From: Sindora glabra
Taxonomy: Eukaryota; Streptophyta; Magnoliopsida; Fabales; Fabaceae
Assembly (NCBI GenBank): GCA_020226215.1
Contig: CM035229.1
Span: forward strand, 79,749,343-79,813,342
Direction of reading: 5' to 3'
DNA: 64,000 bases
Position numbers and translations under genes: made by a program. Of this stretch, positions 50,366 to 61,130 are shown piece by piece. Below the pieces are notes generated by a model. It saw only the letters and a list, made by a program, of their open reading frames with translations, was not told the DNA's origin and did no database searches. How positions within the stretch are numbered: position 1 is the first letter of the stretch; every line of letters begins with the position of its first letter.

Positions 50366-53300
50366 AGCTATGTATTAGTTCTTATTGGAAATTTGTAAAA
50401 TATACTATTACATTAATTAAACTTATTATATTAAACACTCATTTCACATATACTTGCACCTCATCATAGTTTTGCAATGCATATGTTTTAATCACAAAGT
50501 ACTCTCGGTCTATTAAATATCGACACTTGCATTCCTTTATTGAAAGGTTAGGATAATTAAAGATAAAACAAACATCTTTCACCATCAGTATTCCTAGGAA
50601 CTCAAATCCTTCTAGATTACACATAGGGTTTAGAGCAATGCAAATAGAAAATGGATATCTTCTCGATGATATATGCTTCACAAAATAAATCTTTCCATAT
50701 GAACCTCATTTTTCATATTATTTTTTAATGTGTGAAGGAACCAAACAATTAATAAGATAAATTAATTATCAAGAATTTTAAGAAATAACTAAATTAATTA
50801 ATTAATTTACCTCTCAAATAAGTACACTTGACAATATTGGATGGGGCTTCTTGTTAAAACTTTGTATGATAAGTGCACTAGAAAAAGCTTCATTAAATCG
50901 AAAAAGATTGAAGGAAATATTTAATGTACCTTGCAAATTCTAACATAAATATTTTATTCCATTTACAATAGTTGTTCTTTTTGTAAAGTGCTTGATCATA
51001 AATCTTTGAGAAACAAACTCAAATTAGTTATCACATTCCAAATGGGCTCTTGCAACACCTTAAAGGCAATAGGAAGTAATTGATCCATAAATATATGATA
51101 ATCATGACTCTTCATTCTCTTCTTCTTACTTTTTTATTAATTCACACATCTAACCAAGTTTGAAGTATAATTATTTGAAAGTTTTAAGTTTTTTATTCAC
51201 TTAAGCACTTTTCTTTTCTTTTTGATATTTAACATGTATTGAAATTTAGATTTAAACGTCCTCTCCTCTCGTTGCTTTGTTAAACTAGTTCAAGTTCATT
51301 ATGCCTATATAACTTAGTTAAATTCATCCTAACTTTCATGTTATCCTTCGTTTTACCATTCACATTCATCACTATGTTAAACACATTGTTGAATATATTT
51401 TTTCTCAATATGCATGACATCCAAATTGTGACAAGTAAGATTTATTTGTCAATAAGGCAACTCCTAAAAGATATTTTGCTTTATCTAATTATAAAATGTC
51501 TTCACCATCGATTATTAAGGGTTAACATGATTTATTTACCTTACCTTTATTAAAAGCATCTTAGTTCTTCCTAAATGAGTGATCTTAAGGCAACCTATAT
51601 CTGTGTCAATTAAAGAATGAAAATTTTCGACCATATTTTAATGTGAATGACTTAGAAAACTCCATATAAATAGAGGCATGCTTAGAAAACTCCATACAAA
51701 TAAGGGCATGCTAGTTTTCTATATGCTTACCATTTAGACAACATATTATATGTAGAAAAGTCATTAATGATCCATAACAACATAATTTATAAGGTAAAAT
51801 TTTATTTTAAAGATATATCATATGTACGTAACCATCTTTTCATAATACTTTCAGTTTGTCTCTCAATGGTTGCAAGTAAATATTGATCTTAGCCTCTAGA
51901 TTACTACAATTTGGGATAATGAATGTAAGGAATATAGACACTTATTTCATACACATCTATAGATAGAGATTGTAAAAGATTATAATCATAAGCTAACATG
52001 AATAAGTCTGCTCGGATTACTCATAAGGAGTGAAGCCATCTATACAAAAGCCTAGTCTTACATTTCTAAAATCATTGGCAAATTAGAGATATAAATAATT
52101 AAAGTTTTTCCATATTTCTCCATCTAATGAGTGAATTAAAACCTCTTACTTATGAAAGTTTTCATGATATTATCTTATTGAGTAATCAATTGATTTTGAT
52201 TTGAAGTTTAAGGATAAAACGCAAGTACCATAATTTTTTTATTGGAAATCTTTCTAAACTTTCGAGATGTGTAACGAGGATGGTAACAAAAAACACAATC
52301 TCTCTTATCTATAGATTATTTGTAATAAAATGTACAAGTATTGACACAATAATATAGCTTCTTATATCTAAGGCCTAACTTGAAAACTAATTTCTTCATT
52401 CTATAAAAATCTTCGGGCATTTGGTTCCCTTTAAACTCACATTTTCTTATCCACTAGCATATTTCATTATAGTATTAATTTAAAATATCGTAATATGATT
52501 TGATACTGAGTAAATTAATTATAGAGGATAATCCAATATGATTATTATAACCTTCATATAAAGGTTATTATAAAATTACTAACATATTGTAAAACCTTTA
52601 AGCATTGGGATTAGAAGGTTTTTCTCTATTTTAATTAAAATTTCCTTTGAAATTTATTTATGCAACATCTATCATTATTGCTTTGTACCTATTACTTGAT
52701 TCTTTAAACCTATTACTTACGGCTCTCTATTGTGGATTGCTAAATCCAACTTTAAATTGAGGCATTTATTTTCTGTGGGATATTTACTATCAATAATTAA
52801 GTTTAAATCTTTCTATATAAAGATGCTTAACCACAACATCATGAATGAAAATCTTTCTATTTTCACATTTAGCATATAAGCACCTAATCATCTGAGTTTT
52901 TAAACAAATCTTCATTATACAAACATATGCAATGAACTCATTCACACCATTGATGAATTCAATTATTATTCCCACCCGATTAGAACCTACCTTATTATAC
53001 ATTCATATTTATTCTACATCATATATATATATGCCATCTAATAATTCATTAACCACTTTTCAAATAAAACTATGTTGCATTATATGTGTGAAATACAATT
53101 TTAAAATACTAAATCTTAACCATTATAATTCTAGCTTTATAATTAAATATTACCTATATTTTTTCTCATCCAAGAATAAATTAATTATAATATTAACAAA
53201 ATCAATGCAATGAAAATAAAAATTGATGTAAATATTGTAATACCTTAATAAACTTTAAATTATCATGTTTAAATTGAATTAAAATAGAACAAACCCTAAT

Positions 53301-54032
53301 TACATGTAAACCTTAATTTCCTTTCATTAAACCCTAAATAATCAAATTGACAGATTGAACTCATATTCAAAATTCTAAAATATTTTGATATTTAACAATA
53401 TATGAAAAGCATAAGATAAATATTAATTATTAAAGAAATCGAAGAAATTTCTCACAAAATAACTAAATAAACCTTAAGCATTATATCTAACATTTCATAA
53501 GAAAACAACTAATTAAAAGAAAAATGGTATAATAAGGAAACTCTTAAAGGTAGTGGATGATAGTAGGAAAGCCAAATGATGGCAGAAAAGAGAGCAAAAG
53601 CTTGGTGGTGACAAGAAATGTTAGAATTTTGCATTCTTGTAGAAACAAAAAGTGTTTATTGTAAATTGGATATAAATAAATATTAATGACAAAAAATTTG
53701 TCAATAATTTAAATTTAATGATATAGTATGTTTAGTTTAGTAATGGATTTATCATTAAATTATTATTGTTTTACAGCTAAATGCATTACAATTATTTTTT
53801 GAAAAAATTTAAATTTTTTGCCAAAAGAGAAGTTTGTTGCTAAATTCGTTAGTAAATTAAAAAAAGTTTTTAATCTTATTGCTAATTCTATTAGTAAAAT
53901 TTTCCTATTATTTAGTGATAGTTATAAAAATTTCATTGCTAAAAATCAATTTTATTTTCATTTTTGAAATTGGGAATTAAAATAAATTTTATAATGCATT
54001 ATCCATTGCCAAATACTAAAATTATTGTAGTG
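50366..54032 (-). mobile_element. CACTA (En/Spm) element, copy D, 3'-truncated, minus strand
   Basis: This is the second tandem copy. The right terminus is complete: the reverse complement begins CACTACAATAATTTTAG at 54032, and the 3 bp beyond are taa. The minus-strand remnants are DUF4218 (50439-50681, KCRYLIDREYFVIKTYALQN then YDEVQVYV, and the HDYH-like start near 51120-51000) and tnp2 (near 52150-52020: GEIWKNFNYL, then FRNVRLGFCIDGFTPYE). Here the tnp2 Trp is kept, unlike copy C. DUF4216 and the left terminus are missing because the copy starts inside the element. A private 30-bp tandem duplication lies at 51651-51710. Confidence 0.8.
51651..51710. repeat. 30-bp tandem duplication private to CACTA copy D
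   Basis: Units cttagaaaactccatataaa... (51651-51680) and cttagaaaactccatacaaa... (51681-51710) differ at a few positions. The equivalent place in copy C (about 47640-47670) has a single unit, so the duplication arose after the two copies separated. Confidence 0.85.
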
Positions 54033-54255
54033 TAATAATGTTATACTATTATATTTTAATTAATTTGTATATTTGTAAAAATATTATTAGATTATAAAAA
54101 ATATCCTTATAAAAATTTAATGGTTAATAATAATAAATAGTGATGAGAGATAATTAATAGTGATAATAGGTGATAGTCGATAGTGGTTACTAATAGAAGT
54201 CATTAGTAATAAGTGATCATCAACGGAAACTAATTAAAGATAAGTGGTGACAACA
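54033..54255. repeat. Flanking repeat next to CACTA copy D
   Basis: Same composition and order as 50108-50323: an AT-rich block with aaaaatattattagatta, then gataatagtgat-type minisatellite units, then acaacatgtaacatcc. The related block at 39095-39625 has the same order without a CACTA element in front. Confidence 0.7.
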
Positions 54256-57200
54256 TGTAACATCCCCAACTTCTATAGTCAAGATTAGAAGTTTTTAATT
54301 TGAAAGATTTTCATCAAATGCAAATTTTAAAGATAATTATTTTATGTAAAACTAAAAAATAATTTATGTTTAAAGGTCCATACAACACACACATATATAT
54401 AATTTAAAAGCAAGCCATATCATAAGGCCATCAAAATATTATAATGACCCTCAGTAATCTATTGTAATAGGATATCAAAATATTCATCTTTAATTAGTTA
54501 AAGTATATTGAAGCTGTTAATGTATTCATGTTGAATGTTGTACATAAAAGTGCATTCGCGAAAGTCTAAGAATAGCTTATAACAGAAGAGTATACAGATG
54601 ATCCTAAATGGATGTGGCACCATGATCACCACCATGTCCTTGTGCATCAATATTCTGACATTGTGTCTCAATACCTAAAATCTAAACACATAACAAGAGT
54701 AAGTATAGATAAACTTAATGAATGAATTCTATTAAATAAAAATGTGTTCTTTACTAAGGTTATCTTATAACATCATTGAGAGCCACTTGGCTGGCTCCTT
54801 TATCATTTGTTTAGACACGGTACGTTTTTTAATGATTTAGTTTATTCGATCAATATTTGCCTTGTTCGATGATTCAATACATAACCTATATCTAAGTTAT
54901 CATTAGACATGTAAAACAAGTATAAGGCTAGTAGGCAATGTGAGTAGCTCACAATCATAGGAGAGATAATTCCTTTATTTGGAGCTTATTTTTTTTATAG
55001 GCTTATACGGGTAAGCCTGCATGAACCTAAGCTTATGTAGATGAAGGCTTACTCATGGGCTAATTTTTTATTAAGATTTTTTATAATCTTTTAGACATTT
55101 AAATATTTTTTTAATCCAAACTAATTCCTAATTTAATATCTAAGGGTCTAATATAATTTTTAACCTTACTTAACTAATTTATTAAAATATAATTGCCTAA
55201 TAACAATTTATAAAAATAGATTTTTTTAATTTAATTCAATCTAATGTCCTTTAAAGGTGCATTCTTTCCTTTAAATCTAGAATTTAATTTCTAATCTTTA
55301 TATATACATATATAATGATTTAATTACTCTTAGTAGTAAAAAAATGTAATTTATTCATAGGTAATCACAACCTTAACAATTTTTTTCTATATTTTTATAG
55401 GCTTATATAAGTAAACCCACATAGGCCTAAACTTGCTTGAGCTTAACCAATCTAACTTCATTTTACACCTCTACTCATTATGCTTTTTATAAGAAGGACT
55501 CATTATTGCATAACTCTAGTATGAAGTAGATTATTATTATATATCAAATAACTCTAGTATAGGGTAAATTATTAACTCATATTATGTGTTTATCAATATT
55601 ATATAGGTTGAACTTTACCATATCTGTATATAACATGAAGTCATGAGCAAAATCATATCGTATAAGCATATAATATGTAATTATAGCTATTTCATATCTC
55701 ATAAGCATATATTATGCAATCACAGGTTAATCCATATCCTATAAGCATATATCATGCAATCATATGAGTGTGGATGTGTACACATAATGTGGTATTAATT
55801 TTTCCTTATATCTTTAGTCTAACTTTAATCATATCGCCCTTCCTTATTCCTTCAATCCAACCTTATCTGTCTTACTATTAATTTACATAGTGCACACACC
55901 TTATTCCTATAGGAAAATATATACATATAAATATGCTAGCTTCTCTCCTAATAATCATGATACCTAGTGGCTTTTTAATTCATAATTTCATATTTTTATG
56001 TATTTTTGCATTTTATAAATTCTCAATTTTATAACCCTTCTCATGGATTTTGCTATTGAAATATGGCAATCATTTGTTATAATATTTATATATAATTTAC
56101 AAGATGATCAATTTCATTATGAATTCGCATTATCTACATAGATGTATAATGCAAAAACTCACGCATACATAATCCTTATGATCCATGATATCATATCTCA
56201 ACATATAAATTCACTATTTTTACATTATTTCATAAAGTGTGGAAAATGCTTAATACATATATCTCGTGATTATATAATATACATCAATGTCATCATTTTG
56301 CATATTTTGGAAATGCTTCTAACCATATATTCATCCAATATCTTGTTTCCTTTGCATTTCTCATAAAGTAAGAAAATACTTACTTTCACACTTTTAATAG
56401 TTTCATAATGATCATATTGCGCATCGTACATTCTTAACACATTCTCACATTATTACTTACTTTCACACTTTCAAGTTCGATCTTGCTTTACACATTATTA
56501 CTACGTAAGTGTAATTTATCAAATTTAAGAGAAATATAGGGGGTACTTATGACCCTTCCCAAGGACTTCCATCTATTTTACAATATTTTTCCATCAATCA
56601 CAATGCTACATATCTTTATCTAAATGATGTTACTCTTTTATTTATTTCCAAACTATTTGTTTATTTAGTGATCACAAATGTTAAAGACCATTTTTATCTA
56701 TTTAGAATAATTTCACAACACATCTAATTGAAAGGAGGTACTTGAGCTCTTAAATATTTTTCTAAATTTTTCTTTTTACAAACTGTAAATTAATAGGGTC
56801 TTATCACACTACTTGAGATGTGACTTTTAATTTGTGTTCTTATACACTTGGGATGATCAATGGTGTTCTAGTAAAATTTTTAGAACAAAATTAATAGGAG
56901 GTGGAAGAGGGTACTAAACCCTTTCCCCAACATCCATCTAAAAATTTTCATGTTTTCTATTGTTACTCAACAAGTTTTTTTGCAAATATCTTTATAATTA
57001 TAACCCTAACCTTTCATTCTTTTCCAAATCCTATAAATCAACTTATTAATAAAATTTTTAAGGATTGAACTAAAAGATGATCGAATTATATATCATCAAT
57101 ATACTCAAACTCTATAACCTTTCATCTATTAGGCAATCAACCTCCCTTTTTCCCAAAACGTCCTTCCATGGCCATGACATGCATAAAGTTTTTCAAAGGA

Positions 57201-58749
57201 TTTTTCTAAAAATATTTCATGGATTTTACCTTTAATTATACTTTAAATCCTCTTAAAATCATAGCTTTAAATATCCTTCATTTGTCATTACTTTTAACAT
57301 GCATAACCATTTTGAAATTCTACTTGAATTCTTTTGTATTTTCATGAAAAGTATAGAATATTCAACTATAACCTAAATATCATTAGTGAGAGAAGAACCA
57401 CTCACTTTAATATCTTGATGCTCGAATAGATTACAAACTTAAAAAAATGAGATCATCTTTTAGTTAACACATATTCATCTATATTTCTAAACCTTGAAAG
57501 ATCATTATAAGGTAAAAGTGGTCTTACCAAGGATACAAATCAAACTTTCTTCTTAAGTTCCTAGAGGCTTCAATTACATTAAGAAAAGAAGATAAAATTT
57601 TACTGCTAATAGGTAGGGCAAATTGTGAGAATAAAAGGAAGGAAGCGAGAAATTTGTCTATTTTTTTCACTTCCTTAAATTTGCCAAAGAATAATCATTT
57701 CTTATCTTCAATCTTATTAGCCTTTCTTAGGATTTTCTAGTCATACAATGGACATTACCTTTTAAGTATGATTACTTTATTTTCTATTTGTTTTCATTTT
57801 AATGTTATTACTAATATAAGGTAATCATTGCTTTCTTTTATTCTTTCTCTACAAGTTTTATAGTTGAATAAATTTAAACAAATCTTAGGGTCCATGGAAG
57901 TTCTCATTCGACCACCCTTACAATAGGTGTAAGCGGGCCCTCCCTAAGGTTTAAAATAGTTTCTTTTATCATCCTGAATATAATATAGGACCCTCTTATA
58001 GCTAAGCTTAATTTCCTTTTAACAAAATTTTTAAATTAGGCTAAACATATATTTCATGTAGCTAGTTTTTACTAATTTTTGAAAAAAATCATAACTCTTT
58101 ATTTATTAAGATCCATTATATAAAATTTTTACTCTAAGAACCTTATGTGTCATCTTTCCATAGCCACAAACTGTTTATCAATTGAATTTTCTAATAAAAA
58201 TTTATACCTAATATACTGGAGGTAGATCAACATTATTTTGTTGAAAATTTATCTATTTTTTAAAAAATACTGATATTAATTGACTTGAAATTAAATTATA
58301 AATTTTTTATGGTAGAAGTTTTGGATGTTTTCTTTCTAAATCTTTTTATGGTTCACAAGTTGAAAATTCAAATCAAAAGTTATAATAAAAATATTATTGA
58401 TTATGCAATGGACTTGCATAAAAACATGGCTATTAAATATTCCCTAAGTCAATTTTGTATTTGTCACATTTAGGCATTCCTACTTCCTAAACCAACTAGG
58501 TTTAATCTTATATGGATATTATTTTCCTTGTATACATTCTAAATTTTCTATCTTATACTCTCGAATGGTCTACATATACTTATATATGCACATATGTCCC
58601 TAAATAGTAAGTTAGGCATTCCTTACATTTTTTCTCACTCTATTATACATTTATTTTTGTTTATACGTATATACTTATATATATAGGCTTATATACATGA
58701 ATCCCTATTAAATATGTATTAGTCATACCAATATTATTGGGTTGTTACA
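54256..58749 (-). mobile_element. Possible solo LTR-like block, 4.5 kb (TGTAACA...TGTTACA)
   Basis: On the minus strand the block starts TGTAACAACCCAATAATA at 58749 and ends GGGGATGTTACA at 54256, the form of a long plant Ty3/gypsy LTR. The minus strand near 57950-57880 has a GC-richer GGGAGGGCCCGCTT stretch. No primer-binding site, polypurine tract, gag or pol was found, and the flanking pentamers (caaca, aattt) do not match. It contains many short AT-rich open frames without meaning. The identification is tentative. Confidence 0.35.
54997..55473. mobile_element. hAT-like non-autonomous fragment nested in the LTR-like block
   Basis: The right end reads ttttacacctcta at 55461-55473, whose reverse complement TAGAGGTGTAAAAT is a typical plant hAT terminus. 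Two direct copies of a word (ttataggcttatacgggtaa at 54997, ttataggcttatataagtaa at 55397) with following aggcctaaac/aacctaagc words form subterminal repeats. No left terminus or 8-bp duplication was found. Confidence 0.35.
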
Positions 58750-58794
58750 AATTTTCCTCTCTTTTGAAGAATTTATATGCATATTCTAGGTATA

Positions 58795-58821
58795 CTAGCT
58801 AGTCACCCATGCATTGCATGG
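58795..58821 (-). mobile_element. Helitron-like 3' terminus
   Basis: On the minus strand a perfect hairpin (CCATGCA, one base, TGCATGG; 58821-58807) is followed by GTGACTAGCTAG and then T. A GC-richer hairpin followed within about 10 nt by CTAG and a host T is the signature of a Helitron 3' end. The element body would extend to higher coordinates. No rep/helicase sequence was seen, so it would be non-autonomous. Confidence 0.4.
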
Positions 58822-61130
58822 ATAAGTATTCATTTCAATAATATAATATTATAACTATATGTTAATCATTTACAAAAAGGATTAGATAAAAAATTAATAT
58901 ATAACCAATAATTTTAAGAAATATCTTATAAAATAAAATATTATAATTTTATTACATGTATATTATTAAATAATTAAAATTGATATTATAATATAATAAA
59001 AGACTAAACTTACAAATTCTTTCACATATATATTAGATCATATAAAATAAATCTAAAATTTTTTGCTATTTTTGAATACTCATAAATCAAACTAAAGCAA
59101 AACTACTCTAAATTGTTCCAAATATATGTTATAATCTTTTAAAAAAAATTAACTTATACTTCTACAATCCTATATTGTAAGCTCGTAAGTGAATAACAAT
59201 TTCATTTGATAAAAAAAATCTTAAGTATAAGTATTCTATAAATAGTAATAATTAATAAACATCCAGACAAAATCTATGACGAAGAAAAAGAAAAAAACTC
59301 AAGGTAAAATGGGAGAAGGAAATTAGGAATGTTTAGGAAAAAATTGTGAAAAATAGTAAAAAAAGTAAAATGTTTGTGGAAGAAGATAATTAAAAAAGAA
59401 GTATTTAATAAAATAAAAATTGGAAGAAACTTAGAAAAAAAAAGTAATCTCCTTACTCATATAGCTTAAATAAAATTTTCATTTACTATATTAGTGTATC
59501 ATAAAATAAACTTTTGAAATAATAATTTTATATTTTAGATAATTCATCAAATATAATTCTTAAATTACCACCGATTTGTTGCCTAAAATTCAATATTTTA
59601 ATATCAAATATTTTTTTATTTTTTAATTTATATAGAAGAGAGGAATAACTTTAGATAGGAAAATACCGATAAAGGATTCATATTTAAGTATTTTTTAAAA
59701 GTTGTACTATAATAGAAATTAAAAAAAAAAACAAAAAGCTCCTTTCAAAATTTTAAAAATAAATAACCCTATATAGAGATATAATAATATCATGAATCAT
59801 TATTTTTTTAAAAATCATGACCAATTATGCTCATAAAACTATAAATTTATAAAAAAAAAGGCAACAACATTAAAAAATTTAATATAATCATAAATATAAA
59901 ATAGTTTGATTGAAGTTTAAGAAAGTTATGTTAAGAACACAGAGGAAAAAATATTAAAAAATAATATAAATGTTTAGAAAAATATTATCAAAAAAGTAAT
60001 TAATTAAATTATGAAATGGAAAAATAAATTTACTCTTATTATAGTAAGAATCCATTAAATGAATATAAACCATTATGTAATTTAATGAAAAATATTATCA
60101 AATATCAAACTCAAACTTTCTTTAAAAGAAGATGATGTTGATAAGAATTGATTTAATACCATATTTAAACTTTCTCTAGTGGTTACAAGTAAGGTTATTC
60201 ATTTTGTATATGTGAGCAAATGGAGATTTTATCAAATACATATAAAGAGAAAGCAAATTGTAAATGTGAGTTTGTAAATATTAAATTAGATTTGAAATAA
60301 GATGAAAATAAAGATAAAAAGATTTCTATTTAAATCAAATGAAGATAAAAAATAAAAAAATTTCAAATGAAATTAGATAAAGATAGAGATAAAATGACTT
60401 TCAAAATTTTAAATTGGAAATACTATTGAATTCATTTGTGAATTTATAAAAATTTTCAGAAACAATAGTTGTAATTTCGCTTCTCCAATAATTTCCTCTA
60501 AAAATGCATAATTATCCTTTTCTAGTTGAAGAATGTGTGAAATAATAAAAGAATTTACCTTATAAAATAAACCATATAAAAAAATACATATACTTTTGTA
60601 GTTTTTATATATAAAAAAATCTAGCAAGCTAATAATAATGGATTAAGTTAGAAATATTTAAACAAATATAAATCCAATAAGATAAAGCATTCATAACTAA
60701 AAATGGACAATCAAATTAAAATAACAATAGTATAAAAAAAGAAGTAAAAAAATTCGTAAAAAGGAATTTATATAGTAGAAACATTATCAAATAGTTATAA
60801 AAAATTTAAAGTAGGGAGATCTTATAAAAGAGAAAAAAGATGAAGATAAAAATTCTCATATCAAAGTGATAGCAAAGTGTAGAAAGAAAAGAAATAAATT
60901 ATCAAAATAATTTGAGGAGCCTTTTATGAGATTGAAATAATTTGATATTTAAGAATTCTAGTTATAATAAAAAAGTAATCTAAATTCAAATTTGTATTGG
61001 AAATTAATTTCATATTAAAAGATAAATTGAAAAGAAATAAAAAATTGATATATGATAAATTATATGAATGGGTAAAAAAATCATAGTTAATATATAATAT
61101 TAACATCAGTTAAAATTTTGCTAATTGGTC
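58822..61130. other. AT-rich DNA, possible Helitron body
   Basis: No gene is present; open frames are short and low in complexity. If the 3' terminus at 58795 is real, its TC-type 5' end should be somewhere in this stretch, but I could not pick one. Confidence 0.35.

Noticed and set aside
54256..58749. Possible coding retrotransposon
   Set aside because: No gag, protease, reverse transcriptase or integrase motif can be read in any frame, so at most an LTR is present.
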